NCBI GenBank assembly: GCA_022316685.1
Contig: JAKJHU010000067.1
Span: 1-64,000 of the forward strand
DNA from: Progne subis subis
Taxonomy: Eukaryota; Chordata; Aves; Passeriformes; Hirundinidae
DNA length: 64,000 bases
Direction: 5' to 3'
Shown here piece by piece: positions 1 to 12,195 of this stretch; position 1 is the stretch's first letter, and every line of letters starts with the position of its first letter. The notes under the pieces were generated by a model that was given only the letters and a program-made list of their open reading frames with translations, was not told the origin of the DNA and did not search any database. Both the position numbers and the translations under genes were made by a program.

Positions 1-3000
1 TGTGGGCACAGCTTAATTTTGCTGCCCAAGGATGAGGGGTGGGGTCCGGGTAGTTCCTGTGAGGGAAGGGGATAGGATTTGGCTGGCAAAGAAAGCATGA
101 AGAGAGTTCTGGCAAGCCACTGCCTTTTTTGCTGGCACTAAGGAGTTTGGCAGTGACTGCTACTTCCAAGAGGACCTCTCCCACCTTCCAAAAGCAGACA
201 CAGATATCAGATGCTCTGGCTTTCTGCAAAGACTGTGCCCCTCGACACTCTGGCAAGTAGACAACAAGACTGTGGGCAGATAGTCTGATGCTGCAGGTAA
301 CAACCTATTTTGCCAGTCTTGGAAGTGTCCCAGCATCAGCCCACCAAAGGACCCTAGCTTCTCCCTCTGTCAGGCCCTTTTGCAAGCAGGATCTGGTAAT
401 GCTATTGTAGTAATCCCTGAGAGTGACACAAAAGCAAGACTCCCTCCACACCCCACACCCACAGGCTTTGAGGTAAATAAATAGAGAAGTTGGCTAGCCA
501 AGTCTGACACTTAAAATTCATCTTGTGCATCTTGACTGTGCTCATGTGAATGACATTTTAAACCTATGTAATCCCTGACAAAACAAGTTAATTTTTACCT
601 TGAGGTAAGTAAGTGTAAATGCAGCATCCTACCAGAGATATGGCACAGACTGATCTTGCCTTGGAACAAGTAGTGGCAGCCAACACCTCTTTCCTCAAGG
701 TGTGAAAAACCTTGCCATGTTTCATCAAGGGTTCCAGCATCTTTTGTCTAGTAAAACCTCTTAATGAAATAGGACACATTAGGACTAATTTTGTATGGGA
801 AGCAGTGTTGAAACGCTAATACCCAAAAGTCACAAATAAGGCATTTCAAGGGTCAGGTGGGAGACTTTCCAGCATCCCACTGCAACCTCTCTGGTTGCAC
901 AACAGGCTCCTCGAAACCAATCCTTCTTCAGCAGCAAAGACAGATCCTGAGGGCTGTGGGTGTAGCTGATTTGATTTCATGAAGAGTTTGACCCCAGAAG
1001 GAGGCATCTGCATGAGATGAGTGAGTCACTCCATTTCAATAATGGGCGAAACCATTAATTGAAGGTGCAGAGTTTGCTTGTTTGGGCAGGCTTCCTATGC
1101 CCTAAACAGGAGTGGTCTCACTACTGCTGTATTTACTGAACTCCTCCAATTAAGTACTTTGTTTCCCTCATCCATAATGACAATGGTTTCTGCATGTTAA
1201 ATATATTCAAAAAGGAGGTTGCTCTGTGCTTCGAATTTGCAAATTGGAGTAGCTTTCTCCTCTACACACTTGGTAGGAGAAACATGAGCCAAGGAATGGC
1301 CAAGAAACTTCTCACTGAGTGAGGCATTTTCAACTACTTTGTTTAGTATGGTAGAAAATTATTTGGGTTAAAAAGCACATTCAATATAAAACTAAAGTTA
1401 CTTGTACATTTTGGATAAATGAACGAAAGCAAAATGAATGCACTGCATACCAGTCAAATATAACTGCCAGGTCTTCTATTCATTTTGGTAGATTCCACCA
1501 TTGCCAAAGGCCTGAACAAGAACATCCTTTAACTGCAGAGCTGCAGCAGCAGCTGCATCTCGAGCTCTGCCTCACACGCCTCTGCTCTTGGTTGGAGGAA
1601 CTCCCCTTAGGGAGAGAAAGCACTCAGTTCTTTCTTCACACCACATTTCATCTTGGCCCCACTGCAGAGACCACCTACAGGGATGCCAGTTATTATCAGC
1701 TGCATTATGCTGAACTGGTATTTGTGGGAGCACTCAGTGGGAACCACATCTTAGGCAGCCTCCTGGGCAGCTCTCACGCAGCCACTTGCTTATGGCACAG
1801 GCCTGCTCCGCTCACCACCAAATGGCAGCAGCAGCAAGCTACCTGACAGACTTGTATGGAAAACTGTGAGCAGGGTGTTTACTGTATTTTCAGTTGCATT
1901 TAATTGCAAATTAGAAGTTGGAAATAAGGAGGGGTGAGCAAGGTGTGAGATGCCAGCTGTCTGCAGAGGAGTTTGGAAACCTCTGATTATCCATTGCTGT
2001 AGCTGTGTGGGTGAAGTGCCGGCCCGCTGCATGCTTGGGGTTTGCTGTGGCTGCGAGATTTACATTTCAAGCCATCTGGTGGTGCAAGAGCCAGAGTCCA
2101 CACACTTCTTTGGCAGGGCATCCTAGGGAACACCTGTATTTCAGGTCCTATGAAGGCAGCAAGGGGCCATGTTATTTAGTGGCCAGCAGTGCCGATGATT
2201 TTAGACTGGTGTTTGTGGTATCCTGGAGCCCTGCAGAAGCTGGCTGCCTTCAGTGCACCAAGAAGGTCCATTTATTTACCTTGAGATTGTTGGCTTTTTT
2301 CAGTGCACAGTGAAAAAATTACATTTTCACATCAATTTTATTTTCAGCAGGGCAAAACCATGGAAATGAGGACTTCAGAGTGCAGCCAACCTGTTGGTCA
2401 TATATCTGTACAGCACCAGGAAAATACTGGGTTGTGCAAAGTACACAAATCCCCAGACCTGGGTCTGCATCAGTCCTTGTAAGATTCTTGATATAAAGTT
2501 TTCTTTTCTTACCTACAGAAACAGACGTAATGCAATGGAAGCTGAAAAACCTCACACTCTAAGAATTTATCTTCATAATATCCCTGTGGGTAGTGGTGGT
2601 ACAAACATCCTGGATGTACTCACAGGGAAATGAAGAACAGAAAACCTAAATGCCCTAGCAAGATCCCATAAAGACCATGGTGGGAATAAAAAGCCTTACA
2701 AATCAGGTCTCTCACATGCAAGTTTACTGCTCAGACCAGAGTACCACAATTTTCCTCTCCTCTTCCTTTTCCCTGGATCCACCAAAAGCCAATTTTCTGC
2801 CCCAGCCATAACAGTGAGGCAATGGGAACCCAGAGTTTGCTGTGTCTCACAGCACCCTGACAACACAACAGCGGCACCTACATATTTCAACACCACTTAT
2901 GAGAGATGCACACACATGTAGAGATTTTGAAAACGTGTGACATCCCTATTACCGTTTCAAGAATTCCTCCCCAGGAGCCTTGATATTGCACATGGGTGTC

Positions 3001-3218
3001 AGCTGGACCAGCTCCACAAGCACCAGCTGCCCTAGGAACAGGCTTCACCCCGGGGACACATCCTAGAGCCCTGACTCAAATTAAGCATGAAATTGAGTCA
3101 GTGGAAATTTGACTGAGTAAAAACCACAGGGTGAGAGTAAAACAAGCAATGCAGATCCTGAGGAATTAGTAAAAGCTGCAACCCTGGCTGCAGTAGGGGC
3201 TGTCATGGAAAAGGGTCT

Positions 3219-3277
3219 GGAAAAGATTAGCTGCAGGCATCATGGAAAAGATTAGCTGCAGGCATCATGGAAAAGAT
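3219..3277 (+). repeat. 25-bp tandem duplication
   Basis: A 25-bp unit beginning GGAAAAGATTAGCTGC occurs twice back to back (3219-3243 and 3244-3268), followed by a 9-bp partial third copy. The copies are identical, so the duplication is young or kept uniform. Confidence 0.9.
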
Positions 3278-6200
3278 GAAAGTCTGTAAAAGCTGAAAAT
3301 GGGTTAAGATCAGGCCCAAAATCAGTGGCATAGATGTGATGGCTGCCAATCCCCATCAAAATGGCAACACCCATTACAAAGACCCCAGCCAGAGCATAGG
3401 GATAGGGATTAGCAGTAGGAAAGCACCTGAAATTCACTGCTCTTCAGTAAATTATCAGATAGCAGCAGATGAGTGAAAAGTCGTGAGTTTGGTACCCACA
3501 TCTTTACCTTTAACCTCTACTTCAGATCAAGTCTTGTAGTGGCCTCCGACAAAGGCTATTTTTTAAAATTAAATTATACAAACTACGCACAACTTATCGT
3601 ATTTACAGACATATCCAACAAACCCTGCATTTCAACTACACTAATACTATGATATCCTAAAAGCAAAGCACCATGGGATTTGAAGGCTCTGGGGATGTTC
3701 TTTGTGGGTTGCTTTAAGTCTGGTTAATATATGCCTTTAATTTCTTCCCCAGACTTATTTCATGTAAAATCCAAATATAACCAAAAGAGAAGAGAGTACT
3801 CAAAGATCCCTAAACATGTGGAAAAAATTAGCCCAGAGGGAACATGAAAGCCATCTGCCTGAGTCCCCCCCTTGTACTCATCCCACAGATGTGAACAGTG
3901 AGAGATGGATGCTCTGGTGGCAGAGAAAAAATGACAAACCCTGGTCCTGTTGGCATCCTAAGAAACCGCACATCCAGTCGGAGAGCTGGTTTTTCTAGAA
4001 GCAAATTAGCCGCGAGGCTAGCCAAGACTTTATCGGCTGGAAAGTCCCAGTCATGAGTGCTAGCTGCAAGGGGCAAAGGAAAAAAAAAGCTACAGGGAAA
4101 GACCCGGCAGGACAAGCCTGAACATGTTCAGTTTGTCCTTCCTACATTACAATTATATCCTCATTCCTCAAAGCAAAAGGCAGTTCAAAGACACAATAAA
4201 TCTCTTTGTAGTCTTACGATTCTCAGGAACGTCATGGAAACAGAACTGAAATGGATCTCAGCGATAAGGTGACAAAGTAAAATTAAACCCTTCCCTGCAG
4301 TGACACTTTGGTAAAATATCCGCAGAGAAATAGAGGCACCATTCAGACATAGCTATGGCATTCATCTGGGGAAGCAGGACTGACCTTAGAGGTTTCAAAC
4401 TGATCGATTTAATGTACTGCTCCTCACAGTCTGCAGCTGTTCCTTTCTTTGCATTGCCTCTAAGGCCCACACTTCATTTCATGGGCTGGATTTCATTGTC
4501 AGGAAATGTGATTCCCTTTTGGGGTACATCTTAATAAATGCTTCAGTTTAGGTCCCAAGAAATTTGGGCTGAAGCATTGTAGACCAAGGATGGCTTTAGA
4601 GCAAGCAAAGCCTGAGCCACCATTAGAGCAGCCACCAAACAGGAGATTTTTCAGAACTTTTTTTTTTTTTTTCATCCCTTCAGGCCAATGGAGGGGACAA
4701 AGAAAAGAAAGAGTTGAAAGACAATGCAGGAAGCACACTCAAGATGGCCCTGGGAGATCTCCAAGGGTGCTCCCGCTTTGTGCTGTGTCCCTCACAAACC
4801 AAATGAAGCAAAACGAGTTATAATGATGCCACAGGGACCAATTAAGTGGCAAGGAGAAAATAACTGGATCTTTGACTAAAAACTTGCACTAAACAGCTCT
4901 AGACAGCAAAACATTTGATAGCTGCAAATGTAGATATGGATGGAACAGACAGAAACAAAAGGCTCCATAATCTAGCACCAAACCACACAGAAACTGTCCA
5001 GCAGTTGTGCTGAAAGGTTATGATTAAGTGAAATAACAGTGGCTTTAAAAAATATTTTTTAACCTGCTTCACACCAAGACTTTGACAGAGTATGGAAATG
5101 ACCCTGCCCATCATCCCAGCTCTGGGCTCTCATTGCTGGCACACATTCATGTCACTGTTACAAGCTTCAGCCTCGCACAGGACAGACACCTTTTCTGACC
5201 ATAACTGGGCTGCATGAGATTTTAATTACCCTATTGAAAAGCCATAAATATTTCAGACTGAGTCATTTCAGGATTTTTTCCTGCCTTTCACTGTGTCAGG
5301 GAATTTCTTTCCACCCTACAGCCCTTTGGAAAAGGGCACATGGCTGAAGGAGTCAGCAGTCAAGAATAATCAGGGAGGGACTTCTCCAGAACAGGGCAGC
5401 AATGTGAAAAAGTCTTTCTTCTAGGGCGACATTTGCATGACCGAGGGATGACATAATAATTCCACAAACAAAAAGACTTTATACCCACATGGTGGCTTTC
5501 GAAACCTCTCTGCACTGACTTAGTCCTTCCCTTCTGTATAGTAGCATCACATTTTGGGGGCAGGAATTTAAGTCCCATCTCTGCAGCCACGGCTTTATCT
5601 CATTCTTTCTGGCTAACACAATCCTACAACTCACGTTAGCAATGCCATTTTATGGGGCACAGCATTTCACTAAAGTGCTGAAGGATTTATTTCTGCTCTG
5701 GTATGAGGGCATAAAAAGAAGAAGGCAGAGCCCAGGGTGAGAGACCTGTTTGGGTAAGAGAAACATCAACATACAGGTGGAGGTTGGGCCACTGTTTACA
5801 GTTTGCAGTGATGGAGCAGAAAGAAAAGGTGGAAATGCCATTGCTAGAGAGTGAAAAAAAGGCAGCATGCCAAGACTGTGCCCCCAACCCCCCCTACCCC
5901 CCCAAAAAAAAGAAAACAACCCAAGCCCGGTTAGACACTTGGGAGCTGCTGAAAGAGCTACACTGAAAAGGAGGTGCTGAAGTGCAGCCAGAGGAGCTGC
6001 GTGCCAGGGCACATCCTTGTGAAGGCACTGTGTGTGCCACCAAGGCACCAAACTCGTGCTGGAAATGAGCCAGGGTGTAAACACATGGTGCAGATGATCA
6101 GAATGAAGCAGAGCTATTGTTTCACTTCCAGCATGGGCTGTTAGCCAGACATGGACCTCTGCTGAGAGATAACCAAATCTCATTTGAAATTCTGGAGAAA

Positions 6201-9200
6201 ACCCTTTGCTTTGGGGGTAGCTTGTTTTTAAGGAGAGTGCTGAGCAGTGATCAAAGGAGTAAGAATCAGACAGTTCAGACACCCCCACCCCAGCCCCAGA
6301 AAGTGTCTGGAGACTTTCAGAGCGGTGAAGCACGTGTTACAGGAAGGATGGATGCTGGACCAAGCCCAGCCTCCCAAGCCGGAGGGGATTCGCTCACGCT
6401 GCTGGGAGCGGGGAAGCCGTTTCTCACCACTATAGGAAGTCGAATGCTTGGCAACAAGGGAGGCAGCTCTCCCATAACTCCGGTTACACAAACAGCTGCC
6501 TTCTGCTGGGTTTCAACATGCTTCACTGCTCCAAAAATAATTTCCTGCTTGATTTGATACCATTAGGAGGAGCGCAGAGTGCAGCGTGAGCGATGATGCC
6601 GCTGTAGACTGGCTGCAGGGAGCCACTGGGTTCCAGCAAAATCCCCGATTCCAGTTTTTGGCAGAGGGGCCTGATTACGCAGGAGGGAATGTAGGCAGGG
6701 TGATAGCATAAGCCTTCTCTTCCTCTGTGAGGGGTTTTGACGCAAGCCTGGGCAAAAGTACCTGTCACCTTCGTCCTTTCAGGCCCCTTTTCCAGAGCTG
6801 ACACTTCCCAGCCCTTACAGCATGTAACACTCATGGCATGTAACAAACACTCGGCAGCCAAGCAGAGATCAATGCCAACATAAAGTTCAATGACAAAGTC
6901 ACTGCTTGCTGGGTGATTAGGAGCTGTGCTGCTCCTGGGCTGAGCTGCTGTTTTTCTCCCACAGCACAAGCAGCAAAAAGCTACTATCATGCCTTCTGGA
7001 ATTCTCCAGTGGATGATTTTATGTCCACTTTGGAGGTTGTTGGAGTAATACCAGTCCGGCCCAGTGCTTTGGGAACAGCAGCACTTTCCATTCCTAGCTG
7101 AACTGGAATTTGGATATCAAATTTTGCCCTAAGGTCCATCTGATTTTCCTGTTCCCCATTCCCAGCTCATTGATCTGCATGCCTCTTCCCCAGGCCCTGC
7201 CTTGGGGGGACTCCTCCAGAGGCCTTCATCAGATTTGGAAACCTGGAGCAGTGCAGAAAGTTAAAGATTCTAAGGTCCAGCTCATCAGCACCGCACTCCA
7301 TGGCCTGTGCCACACCAGCCTTCCCAGCCTTACACAGTGGTGAGCTGGTACCTTCCAGGTGAAGTGCAAGTCATGTTCAGCAGAGAGAGGAAGCAGCAAA
7401 GCAAAACTCAATGCCACTCATTAAACAGCAGCTGCAAAGCAGAATTCAGGGGTGGAGAGCACAACCACAAAATTGTGCAACGACACATGTTTATGCTTAT
7501 ACCTTTTAAACTCAAAGAGACCATGAGGGACGATTCCATCTGCTCCACACCACAAGTCTTACCAACCTTGTTTTATACAGTCGTTTTTTGAGCTAGACAA
7601 TGTTTTGTGAAAGATGTCCCTTGGCCATGACTAGAAGAGTAAAATGGGTGATGAACACACAACTGCTTTTGGGGAGCTTCAACAGAAACTAACCTTGGAA
7701 GGCAAAGCTATAAAAAGAGATGAAGTGTCCCTCAACCATTCTGCACAGGACATAACTGCAGGATGATACCCCAGCTTTCACACACAAGACAAAATACGGA
7801 TCTGAGCAGACCCAAATGCCAGGTGGGGCCTCTCCTGTCACTGCCACAATAAAAGGGAATAACCCTGCAAAGAAGGTGACTTCTCAGCTGCTAGAGGACC
7901 TGAGTTGCAGGACAGGATCAGTGGGAAGAGTGTACAGGCTGGTTTCCTTACTCAACTGACCCATGTCTGCAGCAGCTGCTGGTCCCACAGCCCTGGGGAG
8001 TGCAGATAAGCAGCAGTTCAGCTTTTCCAGACATAGCACAATTCCTGTTTACAGCCTCTGGGCTTGTCTTTTCAAAAGAAGGAGCTAGGTGTCTATTCTT
8101 GCAGGAAACCAGGTGTGTAAACAGTTCAATTAATATACCCAGTAAACCATGCTCTAGCACAGCAAAGAGGGCTAGTGGAGACAAGCCAAGCACACAGGAG
8201 CCAAGGAACAAAATACTTTTAAAGAATATGCCTAATTAGAGATGGGCCTGGGCCAAAGTTCATATTTGAACACCCGGAATAGCCCAGGGGAGCAGAACAG
8301 TAACCTGAACCCAGATTCACATTTTGTAACTCTCTCCTCTCCCAAATGAAGTAAAACACAGCCCCAAACCCAACCCACAGTTTGAGCTACAGGTTTCCAA
8401 AAGCCAAAGGCTGGAGATTTGGCTTTCTACTTTCAGCTTGGTTTTGGCCAAGCCATTGTGCTGAGCTGCAGGTGCCCTATGTTCTTCTCACCCCATACCA
8501 CCCAGCACCCTGTTGTGGGCTCACTCTGCTCCACTAAAGAGCTGGCTCTTGATCCCTAGCATCCCCATTTTCTTCAGCAGCCATGGCATCCCTGGCACTG
8601 TGACCAAGCCCAGCTTGTCCCTGCACTCCCTTCTGCCTGCCCTCACAGGCAACAGCTCCTGGTCAAAGCAAGAAGCCTGCCCTAACTCAAAGCCAAGTGG
8701 CTCCACTCATGCCTGTGAGACAAATATTGGCAGCAACCCCCAGTTTTATGCCAAATCCCCAGATTCAGGGCTTGTTTTGAAGGGTACAACCTCCATGCCA
8801 GGGAAAGCCCCCACCATGTCCTTTATGAGTGCTTGCAGAAGAAGCAGACTCCCTTTTCTCCCCTGCAGCTCAGTTCTCAAGAACAGACAACTAAACTTCT
8901 CCCACACCTTATCAACTCTTTTGACTGTAGATTTTCTTTATAGGAGAATCACATTTGACAAAGAAAGGTCAGCCTGATCCCCATAAAATCACCCTGTCAC
9001 AGGCACGTCACGCATTTCAGACAGCTTCCAAGGCTGACTAAACATTTACTTTTGGATGGCTCACTTCCAAAGTCTAGAAATAGATCCCAGTTCCCGGTAA
9101 AAGAGTGCCTGAGTGTGCCATCAGATGGCTTCACTGCCCTGTCAGAGCGTGCCATTTGCATTCCTGTGCTTCCCCCACACTGGGTGCCACCACTGAGCTC

Positions 9201-9561
9201 TCTGCACATTGCCTGTAGAGAGGCAAGGCCTTATCTCCCAGATGGATTATTCTTGGTAGGTATTTGTCACTCCTTTTTCGATCATCTGACCCTGGGTCCT
9301 GTTAGGCTGAGGTAAGTGACTAATTCACAGGGCTCTGGATTGCTTTCCCAGTGGGCATCCGGCCTCTCACCATCATAGCTGGAGAAGAACAAATGGGATT
9401 TGCTCACGCTGGATGCTATAATATTCAAGGAGGAATCTGTGTTCTGAAAAACCTTGAAGCAATTCAGCTCCATTGCTATTCAGAGCAGTTTTGCACCTTG
9501 GATGTACTCCTGTAGCTATTGCAAATTCTTCCATGCCACAGCTGAACCTTCATCTCCAATT

Positions 9562-9624
9562 AAAAACAAACAAACAAAAACAAACAAAAACACACCAACA
9601 AAAACAAACAAACAAACAAACAAA
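9562..9624 (+). repeat. AAACA/AAAC simple repeat
   Basis: An A-rich low-complexity tract of AAACA and AAAC units. Both plus-strand frames through it read as Lys/Thr/Asn/Gln runs and the minus strand as Phe/Val/Cys runs, which is the signature of a microsatellite and not of coding sequence. Confidence 0.85.
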
Positions 9625-11459
9625 TCTGACTTTATACAGAAGTACAGGGAAAAAATTATATAATCCTTCAAGGGCCAAGAGCCTCTGTCTGGTCTGAAAA
9701 GTGCTTGCCACACAGCACCCAGGCAAAATCAAAATGATGCAACTCTTGGTAGGGTGTACAGACTACAATCAGGCAATTACACATCCCAGACTGTATAATC
9801 ACATGCAATGAGAACACATGTGGGTGTAGTGCAAGGTGTGACCCTGGTGTCACCAACCACAGGCTCCTCCGGTTACCCAAAAGGAATCATTCAACAAATG
9901 CTTTAAAAAAGTCTTTTCTAAACACCAGTAGGTCCATCCAGAAGAAGGCCTCTTTCTGTCATGAAAAGTAATTCCTGAAAGACTGCGAAACCACAGGACT
10001 GCATTGGAAAACATTAGTCAGAAGAATTAATCTGTCATCTGTCTTGCATCCAACTGCGTCCAGACAGTTGGAAAGGGAGGGAAAAAAAAACCCATTACAC
10101 ACAAGACAGAATCTGTTATACAGCTTTATATCTGAAAAGAGCCTCTCCAAGCTTCTGTAGGAAGTAAGTTTAAACATCTGATGCATGAACATCCTCAGCT
10201 TTAATAACCATTACTGTTTTTCATCTCCCCTTTTCTTAAAAGCCTCAGAACAGCATTTAAGACTCTGGCCTCCTGTAAGCATTGCTCAGATGCTCCCCAG
10301 ATGGCTTTTCCAAGGGGATTTCTAATTATTCAGGGTCTTTTAAAGAAATATCCAGCAGGATCTTTTAGGTTTCTGGGGCTTTCCTTCCTTCCTCTACAAA
10401 TTTCTTTACCCGGAGCTTGATTTTAAACCAAACTCAAAGGAAACACTTACAATGACTTCAATATGTCTCAGATCACATACCCTGGGGTAGAAGAGAACTG
10501 AACCAAATCCCATAAAAATAAAAATGGTGCAGATTTCAAAGGGATTCACAGTTAAGTTTTGTAAAGATGTAATTAGACCAAAAGTTTTAGTTGATAATAC
10601 AATGGAATAAAGGAACATTTAGTGAGACTGAGAAAGTTAATGCTGCATAAAACCCACAATGGATTGGATATGCAATCCCGTCTCCTCAAAGAAAAATAAA
10701 TTAAAATTGAAGCAACAGTTGCTGCAAAAACAGCTTAAACAAAGAAACCTCTGATTCTCAAAAACTCTCACCAGTTTTCAGATCCTGAAACTATTTAAAT
10801 GGATGAGACTTCCAAAAGTGCTAAATTCTTATGTGCTGAAAACCCACTTGAACATCCCTAGATGGGAGAAGAAGAAAATCACAGTCATTTCTGGAAAGGC
10901 TGTCAACTGCTTCTGCATAAGAGGGCGGCTGGAAGAGCAGAGCCAAACCCCTTGCATGATGGTAAAGCAAAGGAAATAATTTGAATGAACATATAAGGCT
11001 TTTGTCTCTCAGGCCATCCAAGCCATTTCCCAAGCAATAGTTAATAACAAGACATGCTACTCTTCCAAATCTGCTGCTGCATATCCCCCCAAGTGGGATA
11101 CAACCCCATAAGATGTCCTGCCACTGCAAAATGCTGACTGGGAGTGTTTCAGCGCGTGTGCCATGGCACAGACACACCGCTGGCCCAAGACATAGTGCTA
11201 CATCCTGTGCACTAATGGACTCTCACCGCAGTGTTTCGGCCTCTCAGATCCCACCACAAGCATTTCCGTCCTCTTGGATCAGCATCTCTGCTTATGGTAA
11301 TTTCCTGCACTGCCTGGCACAGCACAGGGCTCCACATTTTCCACCATCATCACCACATGCCTATAGAAGCTTTTCTTGTTGCCCTTGATGTCATTGGTCA
11401 GATTTAAATTCTGTCAGGAGTTTTGTTTTTCCTAACCTGATCCCTGGCTACTTAGATGA

Positions 11460-12195
11460 TCTTTCTGTATTCCTCCAGGTTAACTGTCCTGCTTCCACCT
11501 TAGAAGGCTTCCTGCAGACATCCTCTGAGCTTCTCCAGGAGCTGCTTGTTCATCCATGCATTTTGCCTGACAACTTTGTTGGGATACATCTCTCCTAAGC
11601 TTGGAGGAGGTGATCCTTGAATACCAACCAACTTGCTCAGACCCCTCTTCCCTCCAGGGCTTTATCCCGTGATACTTTACCAAGGCAGATCCCTGAAGAG
11701 GCCAGAGTCTGTTCTCGTGAAGTCCAGGGCAGGAAGCTTGCTCTGCACCCTCCTTGCTGCACTAAGGTTCAAACTCCACATTCCATAGTCACTGCAGCCA
11801 AGGCTGTCCCTGAGCTTCACCTTCCCCACCAGCCTTTCTTCTTGTTGAGAGCAAGGTCCAGCCTAACACCTCTCCTCATGGGCTCCTGTATGACTTAGAG
11901 CAGGAAGTTTCTCCTCTTGTGTTGCTTATGCCCAGTTATGTTGTTCCTCCCAGGACCAGAGGCTTGTGAACATGAGGCCACTCCTATCTGAATAGGATGA
12001 CATCATTTGCTCAGTCACCCTGGTTAGATGGCCTACAGCAGACCCAGACTATGATGTCACTTGTCCTGTCCTCCCTTTGATCCTGACCTGTAAATCCTTG
12101 GTCATCTCTTCATCCATCCTCGGGCAGAGCTCCATGCAGTGGCTCCATGCACCCCAGCTGCTCACTGGCAAGAGTCTGAGGAGCACCAAGGAGTT
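11460..12195 (-). mobile_element. CR1 LINE fragment, ORF2 endonuclease region, degenerate
   Basis: Read on the minus strand, this stretch resembles the CR1 ORF2 endonuclease region. Near 12050-12150 a frame contains CMELCPRMDEE followed by VRIKGRTG, matching the family pattern around 'CMEL...DEE...WVRIKG'. Further along, broken frames keep phrases such as DKALEGRG, FKDHLLQA and ERCIPTK. The reading frame is interrupted by stops and shifts, so it is a dead copy. CR1 is the dominant non-LTR retrotransposon of birds and other reptiles. The edges are approximate, because I judged them by where recognisable ORF2 similarity stops. Confidence 0.85.

Larger units (their letters stand above)
1..11459. 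other. Non-coding stretch, no gene recognised
   Basis: I read both strands and found no exon I can assign. The open frames here, including a 227-codon one on the minus strand at 5650-6333, have no recognisable domain. Their composition looks like chance, and they lack a convincing splice-site or homology context. The only structured items I note are a 25-bp tandem duplication near 3.2 kb and an AAACA-type simple repeat near 9.56 kb. Distant exons of a large gene could be missed by eye. Confidence 0.6.

Noticed and set aside
3252..3437. Hydrophobic minus-strand frame (ALAGVFVMGVAILMGIG) considered as a transporter C-terminal exon
   Set aside because: The hydrophobic stretch does not match the later helices of SLC22A18, and no paired splice sites were found at suitable places.
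5650..6333. 227-codon minus-strand open frame
   Set aside because: No recognisable domain, Ser/Leu/His-rich composition, a C-run reads as Gly-rich codons, and no splice or promoter context. Length alone is within chance for this amount of sequence.
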